Shown: positions 12,279 to 25,800 of the stretch, one piece after another
Layout of the letters: every line of letters begins with the position of its first letter
Numbering within the stretch: position 1 is the stretch's first letter
Source of the DNA: Siphonodentalium dalli
Taxonomy: Eukaryota > Mollusca > Scaphopoda > Gadilida > Siphonodentaliidae
NCBI GenBank assembly: GCA_032622095.1
Contig: CP136068.1
Location: forward strand, 55,204,025 to 55,268,024
Direction: 5' to 3'
Length of the DNA: 64,000 nt
Notes under the pieces: model-generated
The model's database searches: none
Told to the model about the DNA's origin: nothing
What the model saw: the letters and a program-made list of their open reading frames with translations, nothing else
Program-made: the position numbers and the translations under genes

Positions 12279-15200
12279 CCCTGTATCATGATAAAAACTT
12301 TTTGTTATATATTATGTAAAGGATAATGACTGAGTGGAGTGTCTGATGCCACATAATCACATAAGGCCGCGAAGCAACCGCGGGTGATTATTTGGTCTCG
12401 GACACTTCACGAGGTCATTATCTGATTTAAAACCCACACACCCATGGGCATATTACCGGTATATATGAGTGACATATGGGTACACAGTGCTCTTCCGAAT
12501 ATATATTACTATATGAGCTGACAGCTCATGTTGGCCAAATGGGCCGCTCTGCTGAACGACCATTAAAACCTACTATCCAATAATTTCTTAGACTTGGCCA
12601 AAACATCGCTGACATGATAGCGAGCGGTTGGCAACTGTGCAGTCGTCACATTTCAGCACGGGTTGAATGCAAGTTATCACTTCAGGAAAAACGTTCCGTA
12701 TTGTCCGTCACCTCATACTTATGGTCGGGCTTCCCCCATTCAGAATCCAGACCCCCAAGTTAAGAGAGTCAATTCTTCCCTTTTGATGTGGCTGGAAGAT
12801 TAACATGTCGAATGTTGTTCATTGACTGGAAGATACCCACATGTCGTTTCCGCCCCTGGTTAAGTATTCCTGCTAATTTGCTATGATGATGGTGGATCCT
12901 TGCGGATTTGTTATAATGCTGGTAGGGGACAACCGATGCTGTTAAATAACATATATCGCTATTTTTTTTTTTTTTAAGTTGTTATTTAGCTCTGTTTGGC
13001 TAACCTGATTTCAGAAAAAGCTAGTGTGTTCATGAAACACTCAAAAACGTGAATATTTAAAAATAGTCTAATCACGGCTGCTCGTGTGTTTTAAAAAGCG
13101 ACATGAATAGCCATCTTGATTGTGACCAGTTTGTAATAACAAAAAGAGTTACTATTTAAAGGGCATGGTTCATTAGAACTTCAACATTGTCCCTCTAATT
13201 TTGGAAGGTGTAATATAGGTTGATAAATACACGAAATAGTGATATATCGGCTCCATATACTGTATAAAATACTTGTCAATGTCACAGCTATTTTCAAACT
13301 GTTTTCAATCATGATGTTCTCACCAAAGCTTTTTGCGTATTTATCGACCTATGTTGATCCCTGGAACCTGACCACGATGTAATAAAAACAAGCATAATTT
13401 GGATCTTCAAACCACCCATCCCTTGAAATATCTTGCAATATATGTTTTTCAATGTTTTATAAACATAATGGCTTTTCTCCATCCGTCCATATTAGCCACA
13501 GGTTGTAAAAATGACATCTAAGAAAAATTAACGGTACATTTTCAAAACAGCATCACTTTGCTCTACCAACATCATATTAATTCACCAGCATAATAGCAGG
13601 ACAACTTAACCAGCAGTGTTTATCCCTCTTTCCGGGGTGGTCATTATTTTCCGGTCATTATTTAGATATTGCACAGTTGAGCTAATAATGACTCACAAAA
13701 TAATTACCACCTTGGCGAGCTATCACCTCGGCATCGTCGATGGAAGACATTTGCATGGATAATTCTCATGCGACAACAATAGGTAGATGCGCAAGTGGGA
13801 TTTAAATATACTATAGTACCAGAAAATGAGATCAAACCATTCATGTAAGGTTTTGATCGACATTCGAAATAAGCAATTTCATCAAACTTTTGAATTTGGG
13901 GGCATGATTGGGTCAGGGGGGACACTCCCACAACCTCCCTGTCAGTAGGCCTATGACACTGTCCATCAATAAGATGAATGTATATTAATCAAGACAAAAT
14001 AACACGAAGAACTTCTGTATTATCTTCATATTTATTCAAAAATATGATATAAATGCAAACTGAAGATTGTAGATCTGAACGCAAAGCATTAACAAAATAA
14101 TAGATTAATAAATATGCATCGGAAGTATACACCGAAATACAAACAATGGCACCTAATGAGATATACACTGACACATACTCATGGAAATATACACTCACAC
14201 TCACTCATGGCCCTGCAAAAACTAGTGCTCTTGGAACAAAGCTGATGCCAGTGTGGTTATTCCGGTTAGGTTTACAAGAGAGAGCCGAAGTTGTTCTTTA
14301 GAAAATTGTTCTGAAAAACCACTCAATTAAGTGGGCAACGATCAACTACTTAAGGTGACTCATGCACGCTGTCCCAGGACAATTTTGTAACAACATTTGT
14401 CATTTTATTATTACTGTTAAAATTTATTTACATTCCCCTTTGTTATGTTGCAGAGAGTGAACTATAATACTTTTCTGTGATCTATGCCACCATCGTTTGG
14501 TTACCTCACACCACATTATTCCTCATCAACAGTACATAGCCAGCTCATCCACAAGCATCAGTTAGTCAAGGCTGCCACTCTTCATGTCCACAAATAATTC
14601 AAACCACATGCATAAAATATCTTCATACACCCGAAAATTACATACATATCTAACACAAGATCATTCAGACACATGTGCTACTATTATTATTATGGACCAG
14701 ATATAATAAATTCACACATATTAAAGTATAACACAATTTTTTTTACAATAACTATAACATTAAATTTGGACATAATCTTTTGATCGTGGATAATAATATA
14801 TGTGCAAAAGCACTTATATCATACTGGTATTTATAAGCCTGCCAGAAAATTAAAGTTTTTTCTATCCATCATATATAAGGGTGAATTTGAGCTGTGCAAG
14901 AATATTAACCAGAATAATACCTGTATAATTATCAAAATGATATACTGGAGTCACCCATAGATACAGACAAGCTCTAAAATAGAGATATATTAATATATCT
15001 GGGTGGAAGAAGTCAAATTAAGGAGAACAATAATGTTTATTGTACAAACACCGAGGTTTGTTTTAAGTCTGTACTAAATGTGTCCCAGTTTATAAATTAG
15101 TATAAATGAAGTTTTTAATTCATTCACTTGCAGGAGTTTTCAAGTAACAATATCAACAAACAGCTTAGGACTGTTTTTAAATTGTCAGCTGGACATTGCT

Positions 15201-15419
15201 ACAAATGACTGTAACGAGTTTCTGATCACATATGCAAAGAAACATGCTAGGGATTTCATTTCATGAAGTGATATTTAGGTAATAGGTTTAACAACCAGTC
15301 TAAAGCAGGTTTTTAAGCTTTTCAACTGAACAACATACAAATGTATGACCAAAAAAAAACTATCCATCGGGGAGTATTCAGTATTTCTCAACAACTGGGG
15401 TAATAATGTGATTGTTAAG

Positions 15420-15478
15420 TACTGCGCTTAGAGCCTTGGACAAGCACCATATAAAAATTCTCCATTTATTATTATTAG
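15420..15478 (+). repeat. Possible SINE/LINE 3' tail
   Basis: TACTGCGCTTAGAGCCTTGG, then CACCATATAAAAATTCTCCA followed by TTATTATTATTAG. This resembles the GCGCTT(A/T)GAG...TATAAAT...(ATT)n tails of several invertebrate retroposons. No body of the element is recognised upstream. Confidence 0.35.
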
Positions 15479-15528
15479 TATCCAGTTATCGATGAGTCAA
15501 GCACCTTATAGTTCTAAAATCATAAATA

Positions 15529-15650
15529 GGATCTGATGTGATGAGAAATGTAGCCACGAAACACATTAGGATCTTATGTGATGAGAAGTGCACCTGTGAT
15601 ACACATTTCGTTGTGATGTGATGAGAAATGTAGCCATGATACACGTTTCT
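15529..15650. repeat. 40-bp tandem repeat, three copies
   Basis: GATGTGATGAGAAATGTAGC recurs with a 40-bp period at about 15535, 15575 and 15615, with a few substitutions. Confidence 0.75.
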
Positions 15651-17918
15651 TTGGCCGTACCAACAGAAATAATGTTTCCGTCAACTAAAACCAGGTTGCA
15701 ATAACGGTTAGTTTAGATGCTGGTAAAGCCAATACTTATACCAACTGTAACCACTTGATAATGGTGATATTTGTCAAAGGAAACTTGGACTATCAAGAAA
15801 CATGATGGGGTGGCAGTTATAGTTATATGCTTAAATGTCACAATCTAACTACACAAAAGCATTTGGTATAATGCAAGCAAAATAAATTCTATAAACCAAT
15901 GTAAACATATATCTGCATATACATTATACAGTTCACATTCTTACTGCAGAAATTCACATATATACTCATCTTTAATAATTGACATGTAGCCTTGTATCTC
16001 CATATAACAGTCTTTGGGGAGATGTATAAAAACATTAATTTTACCTGTAAGTTTATCAACATAACACGAAAGTGTGAAGAAAATAATAAATCATACTTCC
16101 GCAGCTATGGAGAAAACATAAAAATTAATGTTTTTGCGCCCCTGCTAATAACTGATCTTTGGACACTATTCTGTTTATATTAAATCAGTGTACATGTATT
16201 AGTATTTATTAATGTTTTTGATCTTTGCGTTGGGTCTTGAATGCAGTTGGTCAGTAGCAAAGTGAACTCAGTCAATTCTTAATTGAAAATAATTTTTGAT
16301 ATATATGTCTACTTTCCCCATATAGTTTGCAAACAATTCAATGCACCAGTAAATACAGTATATCTCCTGGAAAGGCTAGAATTCACACCCAAAATAAATA
16401 AACATGTGACTGATTACATATCTCACATACACATTGCATATATCTGAACATAATCATCTTATATATATACATTGCATATATACACATTATGAGCATTCAT
16501 AGCAACAAATATTCAATTTCTATTTATTTACAAAGGACACAACATCATTATATCAGTAACAACAATTAAGTTTATATATTAAGATCATTAAACTTCTGGT
16601 ATAAACACAGACTATTATTTCACATGATATATCAACCTGGGTAGTACATGTATTGTCAAATTATCTCGGTTTTTATTTTTTCAGTCAAATTATCTCGGTT
16701 TTTATTTTTCAGTCTAAGAGATGTTAGCCAGCAAACATTATTACATGGAATTGATCAAATGGATTTCTTAATTTTGAGAACAAACAAGAAAAAAAAACAT
16801 TCAACTAAAAATGACATAGTGGGCAGTTTGTCAAGAGACATTAATCAGACATGAAATTTCCACTATAATTTTTATGAATCTCGGGTGAAATTTATAAACA
16901 TTTTTGAATTGACAGTTCATATTCCAGACTTTTGAGACAAGAGTTTTAATAAAAGGGAGGCATATGATTGTTTTTTAATAAAGGTCAGACAACTTGGTCT
17001 TTAAGTCAGAAAATCAGTCACTCAATATAAAGCCATTTATCATAAAGGAATGATTTTCCCAGATTATCTGTATTACCTGCCTCAGATACTCTCACTTGTG
17101 TGAGTAGGTAAAATTTTCCATTGTCTTTCAGGGCCTGTGATATCGGTCGAGGTAGACATCCTATGCCTCTCATTTTGTAGACCTTTCCAGAATAGCATTT
17201 AGATTTACCGTAAAATAGGGGGATTTTTCTTGATGAACACTATATATGCTGATAATGGAAAAGATCCTAGCTGATAGAGGATGCATGGATTTGATGTTTG
17301 ACTCCTATGCCAGCCTCTGACACATGTGGTATACCAAGATGGAGAAGACACAGAAAATGTGGTTTTACTATGTGAATGTTCGCATCCAGATTAGCTGGCT
17401 GACATGTAGGAATTTCGCAACTATATATGCTCATGCCTATGTTACACCAAATACTCACAACAAGTAATAACTTTATATTATGCTAACTGAGATGCACGCC
17501 TGATACGGGTCCATTTAATAAGTTATAATCTTGCAGCCAATTATGTAATAAAACATTCTAAAACAAAATAACATTCAAAGACATACACAGGCTTACATAA
17601 CAGGCACAACCTTGGGGCAAAAGCCCAAGTTTTGAGGACGAAACAATCTAATAATTTTTAAAAATATATAAACCTATCTACATTTTTATATACATAAGGC
17701 AGTGTATATATGACCTGAAATGAAGTCATAAGTCAAGTTTGCATCACAATGGTCATGTGACAGGTAAACCCTGGAGATCAGAGGTCACATTCGGGGCCAG
17801 CAGTATTATCCTGAAATCTCAATGTCTCACGGAAACAGCAGTTAAAACATTTTATATACATACACCTAATATTGCTTCTGATTTCCCTATAGCGTTACGA
17901 TCGACACGCTCCCTAACC

Positions 17919-17983
17919 CAATGTGTTCATAAATCTATGAATGCATTGAATCAATGTCATTCATTGGTTTATGAACACAATGA
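17919..17983. repeat. 65-bp imperfect palindrome
   Basis: AATGTGTTCATAAATCTATG pairs with CATTGGTTTATGAACACAAT around the centre ATTGAATCAAT. Could form a hairpin; no transposon context seen. Confidence 0.7.
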
Positions 17984-18690
17984 CCCCGGAATCACCGGAC
18001 ATGAACGATCCATAGAGAACTACGATGTATTGAACATGCAGAGATTCCCTGACAATTCCTGAAAATGCTCCTTTTATAATCCCCAGTCTTTCATAACAAT
18101 CATGAACTGTGGTGTTTGCTAATTTGCATAATTATTGATTTTAATTTGCAACTAAATTGTGTTTTTAATTTGCAATTAAAATGTGTTGTGCATAAATGGT
18201 GTTATGACTGAGATAAAACCGTTCTATGTGTGTAAGCCTTTTTAAATCAACACTGTGGACCAAATAGAATTATTATGCAGTTGATATATATATACTAGAA
18301 ACAAACGCACCATAGAGCGACAATCTACATACATATAGGTGATGTGTCTTGTTACCAAGTTTTGAAGTTCAAATAGCCATGCTTTTCTGTATCAATTGAT
18401 AATTTCCTTCAAGCTATATATTCCTCTGAATTCACAAGCATATCCTTATACTCTATTTCGAAATTGCTTTATTCCGCTCTCCATCAACAGATATTCTCAC
18501 AATTTCACCAGCAAATAATGGGACATTAACAACCCCACCATGAATGGGTTTACCGATTCAAAACCTGAATAATTGGTTTTATAAAAAGTGAAGATTCGAA
18601 CTGAGCTCCATGTGTTCAATTGAAGTTGAATAAATAGTTGACAAACAATCCTAGTTCATAATGAATTTAAGTATATAAATATAAACAATA
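17984..18690. other. No feature recognised
   Basis: AT-rich sequence between two palindromes. Confidence 0.4.
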
Positions 18691-18828
18691 AACGGCGGAT
18701 TCAACGTGGTCACAGCTTTTGACTGCGATAAAAATCCTGCAAACTCAGCATAAACCCCTTCGGGGTTCATGTAGTTAGCTGAATTTTCCTCACAGTCAAA
18801 ATCCCATGACCACATTGAAACCGCCGTT
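18691..18828. repeat. 138-bp near-complete palindrome (foldback MITE)
   Basis: Starts AACGGCGG, ends CCGCCGTT, with the perfect core AACCCCTTCGGGGTT at 18753-18767, exactly in the middle. Almost the whole length pairs (CGTGGTCA with TGACCACA, TTTTGACTG with CAGTCAAAA). A transcript of either strand would fold into one long hairpin. Confidence 0.8.
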
Positions 18829-21432
18829 CATTTCTTTATATAAGGCAGTTACCATGTTAAAACATTACAACATAGCTACCATGTATATTCTATTTCTTCA
18901 GTAATGTAAATGCCATATCTAGGAGACCACTGGAGTCACATTAACTTAATTACAACACTTTTGACAGACTGATAAACAGGCCTCATTCTATAGAATGATA
19001 CAAATAGCTCTAATGGCTGACTTTAGAATGTATATTCTAAGAAATTATTATGGTCTGGTGCCATAATAAATGAAACTAATGATTAACCTCGAACATAACA
19101 AGCTTTAAATGAAACAGTATTACATAAAATCCCTATCGACATTAGTAAATGGTCATATGGAACCTATTTCTAATAAGGTTTCCAAAGGTGTACATTTTGA
19201 CCAAAAGACACACCTACCCCTTTAGCATGCCTGCTATTTCGGGTTAGAATATCTGATTATCATTAATATTAATAAAGTTCAGGTGTCATGGAGCCTGTCA
19301 GTAATTTTATATGAGAAGATTCATCATATTTTTGAGACATAATATGTCACCGAAAATGTGCATTAATTTGCCGAAAGCTCTGGAATTGAATGCTCAATTA
19401 AAGCTCCTTCTTTTATTAACTAATGTTTTTATGATACTGATGTGGAATCAGATGGGAAGCACACCAAAAGAAAGTTTAAATTTTATAATGTCAATATGCA
19501 TGGATTCTAGTAATGGAATTTTCTTATTCACTTCCCTGATCTGTATCAAGTAAATATTCCTATCAAGTGCTGCCACACTATAGATGCAGCATACTATACT
19601 ATAAATTAGACATTTGTTTTCATTGTTTCCATTGTGAAATTGACTAATGCTAAAAATTCTTGAAAGCAGTTGAACTATTTTGAGATATGAAATTCCATTA
19701 TGCTCGTTGTTTTAAATCAAAGTTCAATGTTAATGGAAGACGAGAGCGGTAAGGCAAAATCCTACATTTTGTTACTAATTGGCAGCTATTTTGACATATA
19801 TGGCTTGTAGCATATGTTTAGCAGAGTTGCAGATAACAGTAATTTATAGCTCACTGGTTACAACTAAAACATTCTATCCCACCAAAAAAAATACAGCATG
19901 CTGTTTCACCAAACACAATTTAACATATGAGTATATAAATCTGGGTGCTTTGAGTTGGCCCATGTGGATATTTGATACTAGACAACCATTTTTTAATAAT
20001 AATAACATATATTCATGTACTTCAAACGCACCTCAAGCTGAGATATATAGGTTATTGTCACCGTGTTGGTTTCTGAGATCTCTTTTCAAAGCAAGCTCGG
20101 ATAGCAGGGAACCTACATCATACATAGCTTGAAAATGGCGGCAATATGTTTCACATTGAAGTAAATATTCATCATTTTCTTCACCTATATAAATAACTCA
20201 ACCAAACATAATAGCCAATGAGCTATGTTGTCATGTCAGAACTAAAGTGTTCTATCTCCATATTTTCATTTTTGTGGGAAATCGATATTAAAGTTTTGAC
20301 CCCCCCCCCTGGTTCACATGTTCTCATTCTGGTTTGGAAGATAGTACACATCGGGTATAATAGTTGGTGTAAAAATACTATTATATGACAAGTTTCGAGA
20401 AAAAAAAAAAATTCTGTGTTATTTTAACCAAACAATTATCCTAGGAATAAGATGTTCACACCTAGGAGTGAGAGAGCATTATTTCCAACTAGTCACTTCC
20501 TGGTGCTCTGCCAAGTTTGGGTTCCATTGCTTTCTATTGAAGGTCAGAGATACAACATTTTAGCACTGAAATTTATTTAATAATGTGGTACAAAAAACAC
20601 CAAACTTTACAAACAAATCTGTTCAATATCCATTTTTTTCAGTAACCGAGATTAGTTGTTAAGATAGCTCATTAGTCTAATAGCTTGCCGATATCTTTGG
20701 AAGATATAGAAAACAACAAATTTTGAAATTCCCAGGCATGATATATTGACACCATTTTTGAGCAAATTATGATGCAAGTTTGTAGCCATGGGCTGTAGAG
20801 TTTGGAAGATGAGCTGACTAATAACAGCGAGAATGTAGCAAGCATGGAATACCGATCTCAGGAAACCTACATGGTTGTGATAACCAATTTATCTTACAAT
20901 TTACCAAGTGTATTCAATGTAAAGGTAGTTCATCATGTATAATCAAATTAAAGATAGTTCTGTATGGTAATTAATTACTCATGATAAAGCTTGTGTTGTT
21001 CTTTGTCATTCCATAAGAATAAATATATTCTATTGACTGTGACTGGTCAATATTTAAGTCTTTTCGACATCAACAACCAAACTATCTTCGGTTTGTTTGG
21101 CAGTTTCTAAAATAGAATAAAGATAAAATATATATCTTGTGTCCAGCTATATGGCAGCTTCAGAATCCATGTATGTGTTTTGGAAAATTGTAAGATAAAG
21201 AGTTAATATTTTTTCCATGAATACATTATTGCACATATTACAGCACCATTTAGTCTCAAGCAATACTTGCATATTTGTACTGGCCCTGAATAATTATCAT
21301 GTCAAAATATGAGGTTCATATAAGAAGCAGAATTGATGCGAGACGACATTATTGATGACCACTGAGAGTATTAAGTATCACATTAATCCTTTCATGATGG
21401 AAGCTGCGTTGATGCAGCATTAAAGATCCTGT
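18829..21432. other. No gene recognised
   Basis: AT-rich. Frames of 80 and 117 codons (19311-19553, 19779-20132) show no known motif or splice context. Poly-C at 20299-20308, poly-A at 20400-20411. Confidence 0.35.
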
Positions 21433-21590
21433 GCCAGTACATTCTTATAGTTTCCCATAGGGAGCCTCACATATATATAATGAGAATGCACTGGCTTACA
21501 AGGTCAAGGTGAATAATGTTAGGCCAATCTATTCTCCTATATATGCGAGGCTCCCTATGGGTGACTCACATATATAAGAGAATGCATTGG
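21433..21590. repeat. Two neighbouring hairpins of the GTGCATTCTCTT type
   Basis: 21433-21495 and 21524-21590 each have GCCAGT(A/G)CATTCT-like arms around GAGGCTCCCTATGGG. They are the same type as the hairpin at 7846-7902. Confidence 0.7.
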
Positions 21591-22579
21591 TACAGGGTTT
21601 TCGCAAAATTTCAGGAAGCTCCAGTCATGGAAGGGTTAAAAGTCCTGCACACGGTTGTGTTCCTACTTTATATCCTACAATGTTAAATGTTATACTGCTA
21701 TTGTGAATTGTAATTTAAGTTGAATATTTGTCGCTGAAACACATTCTGGTTGGCCGAGAGCTGCTAACTTTAGTTTTCGATTCACCAAGCGTCGGTCGCT
21801 GATAGGAAGACAAATTTTGAAAGGAGCATGGTAAAATGAGTCACAGTGCTGCCACAGAACGCACCCCGAGATTTGATCATGACAAAAAGGATATCTCACT
21901 TCAAGGCATGTAATGTCGATAAAAATAGTTTTTCGTGAAGTTTCTTTTTAATTTGTTGTAGGATTGCATCACAATGGGGATAAACATAACTGTTTTGTTG
22001 GACATTCGCTGATTCGAGCATGAAAACAATTTGTGAACTTGCCGGCAAGCCGGCTTCTTCAGGAACTATTTTAATGCTTGAATCAACAAACAGGTAACTC
22101 AACAGTGTATGTTTATCCCCTAAGTAGAACTTATCCTCCCAAAAAAAATAATCTAACATGAACAAAATTGTAATATCATCAAAGTTTGTTATGAGCGTCT
22201 GTTCTGACAAAGACTCATTCAATTTTGAATTAAACGTTGGTGCTTGGCAGAGAATCTGAGAAATGGAGAAATGTTATTCTAGTTAGAACGAGTTATTTCG
22301 ATCACATAGTAGATACTCTGTCTTTCACTTAAATAATATGCAGCTTTTTCAGAACTGTTTGGTGCTATATATCTCCAAAAGTACCAAGGATGAGTACATT
22401 TGATATTCTTTTAGTGCTTTAGTAATTAAAGAAGTTACCACAATTCCTGGATATTCAAATTTTCATAATCATCTTCGAGGTGTGTGATGCTTAAAAATTG
22501 TGATTATTTATCGATTAACAATCTTGAGCAGCCCATCAGCATTAATCCCTCATATTTTGACTGGGCCCTGGCATCATGG
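21591..22579. other. Downstream of integrin stop, possible 3' UTR
   Basis: On the integrin strand two open frames (21896-22222, 108 codons; 21690-21899, 69 codons) follow each other. They have no recognised family. They may simply be 3' UTR or intergenic DNA. Confidence 0.3.
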
Positions 22580-22638
22580 TTTATTTATTATAATTTATCT
22601 ATACATGTATCACAGTTACAAATCTACACGCCCAATTA
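22580..22638 (-). promoter_or_regulatory. Start of integrin 3' UTR with possible poly(A) signal
   Basis: Just after the stop codon the minus strand contains ATAATAAATAAACC, with AATAAA at 22580-22585, 54 bp downstream of the stop. It could be a polyadenylation signal, but the region is AT-rich and a longer 3' UTR is equally possible. An uncharacterised 108-codon frame lies further downstream at 21896-22222 on the same strand. Confidence 0.3.
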
Positions 22639-22869
22639 TCAATGATGATTTACGCCACGATGATCTCCCCACCCCCGATAGTTCATAAGCCATGCCTCCT
22701 CTGGCTCGGGTTCTTTGTGATGATTGCCATTTGGAACGGCGTACCCATGCTGGCTTGGATTTGGGTTGTCGTTCTGCTGGATGTTAGCTGTGTACATAGG
22801 TGCAGCTTCAAATGAGCCGTTCTTGTCTAAATACATATCTTCATGCTTCTTCCGTTTGAAGAAACCGCA
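22639..22869 (-). CDS. Integrin alpha last exon: cytoplasmic tail with GFFKR
   Basis: Residues 547-622 and TGA stop at 22639-22641. It starts CGFFKRKKHEDMYLD, the conserved alpha-tail motif that clasps the beta tail and controls activation. The remaining ~60 residues are polar, rich in Asn, Pro, His and Glu, and not recognised. The tail is longer than most alpha tails, which commonly run about 20-50 residues. Acceptor CTTTCAG. It is separated from the transmembrane exon by a 10.5-kb intron full of repeats. Confidence 0.95.
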   Translation of the reverse strand, partial: CGFFKRKKHEDMYLDKNGSFEAAPMYTANIQQNDNPNPSQHGYAVPNGNHHKEPEPEEAWLMNYRGWGDHRGVNHH

Positions 22870-25800
22870 CTGAAAGATAAGAAGATAAATTTGAGATATT
22901 GTAACAGATGATTATTACTTCCATGGTCAACTCTGGTTCACTTTTTGGTTGGCAACAAATGAACCAATACCAATGATCACTTGTCTTTTGAACCAAAGAA
23001 CAGTTTTGTTATAGCAGGTGACAATTAACTGTGTCATTGAACTCTGAACAGTGAACATCCTAATTTTCAGTCCTGAGGTATCATTTCTGGTCTAAAGGCT
23101 CACTTGCATGGAGACCAAATATATCAGGTATAATTTTGTTCGGGGTATATATTTTTGTGCCAGGTACAAATCTTGGAAATGACCTGAGTTCACTTGTATT
23201 TTAGAAACTGGTTTTATTTTCTTTCTCACATAGTCATTTTCCCCAAAAAAAGATGGATTTGACAGCGACCATTACCCTGTGTTTTATCTGTATAAGTAAT
23301 AATAGGAAAATCACTGAATGTTCCAAACATGTTGTGAGGACTGTTATCGTGCAGGGCACTGGTATGAAATGAAATATTCATCAAACAAGAGATGGACTGT
23401 CGTCCGGTGCATACCCCCTCATGGCATACCGCCTAGTATGGGCACATCTATAACTTATGATGGCTATACTCAGACATATGGACCCAGAAATCAGCATTTT
23501 CATATAAACAAAGATGAATAACTATAGAACAAAAAACCAAAACAAACATTTGAATGTGCCATTAAATGTCCTCATAGTGGTGAACATCCATACAAAATTT
23601 CATTGAGATCCGAGCATTACTGTTCAAGTTATGAGCTGAACAGACATCGGATGGATCAAACAGCCAACATTTCCAGATAAACAAAGATGAATTACTCTAG
23701 AATGGAAATGCAGAACAGAACAATGGAACCCCCTATTGAATGTCCTCATAGCAGTGAACATATATACCAAATTCCATTGAGATCCCAGCACAACTGTTGA
23801 AGTTACGACATGAACAGACACCAGACGGACCAAAAAACCAACATTTCCAGATGAACAAAAATGAATAACTATAGAATGGAAAAGCGGAACAAAACGATGG
23901 AACCCTCTTTTTAATGTCCTCATAGTAATGAACATCCATACCAAATCCCATTGAGATCCCAGTAGAACTGTCGAAGTTATGACATGAACAGACACCAGAC
24001 GAACAAAAAAGCCAACATTTCAAGATAAATAAAGATGAATAACTCTAGAATGGAAAATCCGAACAAAACGATGGAACCCTCTATTTAATGTCCTGATAGT
24101 TGTGAACATCCACACCAAATTTGGTTGAGATCCCAGCACAACTGTTGAAGTTACGACATGAACAGACACCAGACGGACCAAAAAGCCACTATTTCCAGAT
24201 AAACAAAGATGAATAACTCTAGAATGGAAAATCCAAACAAAACGATGGAACCCTCTATTTAATGTCCTCATAATAGTGAACATCCATACCTAATTTCATT
24301 GAGATCCGAGCACTACTGTTCAAGTTATGACACGAACAGGCATCGGACGGACGTACCGACTCACGTACGGACTCATGCACGGACTCACGGACGTACAGGT
24401 GCAAAACAGTATACCCCCCTTTTTTTTAAATGAAAGTGTCAATGACACTGTAGCTCAACTTTGTAAAGAAGGTAATTTTTTTGTGATGAGCAATGAATAG
24501 AGAGATTAACGAGAGGCCGATCACGATCGGCAGATGTTTAACCCATCCCTTGGCGATAGTAAATTGTTATGATCAGAATCATAATCTTTTAATGTTGAAT
24601 TATAGAGTATACTGTTATGATCTAAAGTAGTATATGACAAATGTACATAATAAGTGAGATATCAAAATATTATAATTATTTATTTAATGGAAAAGGTTAA
24701 AAGACATGGAATGGGTAAAAGGGGTTAAATCACCTATCTCTGCCCTGTTTGATCCAATGTAGTCCCATCATCCAAGGACTTAGAGAGCTCCATTGGTCTA
24801 GTTAAATAAATTCACATGGCTAAGTTGTGGTTAAAAAGATAGCTAAATCAATTTATCCAATAATTCACTAATCTGTGTCTCTTATACAGAGCTAACATAT
24901 GAGGGCTACCCGGTATAAATAACTCTCAAAGCAATAAACTATATTGTCTTTTATCTTGCTCACAGAGAAGCAGGTATTCATTAATTGTAAGTTACTTGGG
25001 TTATAATCTGGATAATTCTTAGTTTAAAAAGGGCCATATCTCTGGTATAACAAATTGGATCTAACCCATATTCAAACTCGTTCTGTATTTTGAGTTGAGA
25101 AACTCACATACCAAATTTGGTTCCTATCAGATGAAAAATGGTTGATTTATCGAAGTACATGTATGTGTGAATTATAGGTCAAAGGACCATAACTCCATTA
25201 AAAAAAATCCGATCAAACCCATATTCGAACTCAATCTGTATGTTGGTCTGAGAAACTCATACACCAAATTTGGTTCCAATCAGATAAAAAATGTTTGAGT
25301 TATGGCAGAATTAATGAATTCTAAGTCGAAAAAGGGCCATAACTCCGTAAAAAAAACTCGGATCAAACCCATATTCAAACTCGATCTGTATTTTGGGCTG
25401 AGAAACTCACATACCAAATTTGGTTCCGATCAGATAAAAAAATGTTTGAGTTATGGCAGAATTCATGAATTCTAAGTCGAAAAAGGGCCATAACTCCGTA
25501 AAAAAAAGTCGGATCAAACCCATATTCGAACTCGATCTGTATTTTGGGCCGAGAAACTCACATACCAAATTTGGTTCCGATCAGATAAAAAATGTTTGAG
25601 TTATGGCAGAATGCGTGAATTCTAAGTCGAAAAAGGGCCATAACTCTGTACAAAAAAGTCGGATCAAACCCATATTCGAACTCGATCTGTATTTTGGGCT
25701 GAAAACCCCATATACAATATTTGGTTTTGATCAGGTAAAAAATGTTTGAGTTATCGCATTACACGTAAAGTGTCTACGGACGGACAGACGGACGGACAGA

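Larger units (their letters stand above)
12279..17918. other. Long AT-rich stretch downstream of the integrin gene, no gene recognised
   Basis: I see no exon with both splice sites and a recognisable product. Small items: a poly-T run (12962-12975); a 3-copy 40-bp tandem repeat (15529-15650); a direct duplication of CAAATTATCTCGGTTTTTAT at 16657-16712; and a possible SINE/LINE tail near 15420. Confidence 0.4.

Noticed and set aside
17739-18062. 107-codon plus-strand frame
   Set aside because: It spans a 65-bp palindrome and has no recognisable domain.
23624-24283. Three minus-strand frames of 87-123 codons
   Set aside because: They are repeated translations of the ~174-bp family B unit, with no independent coding signal.
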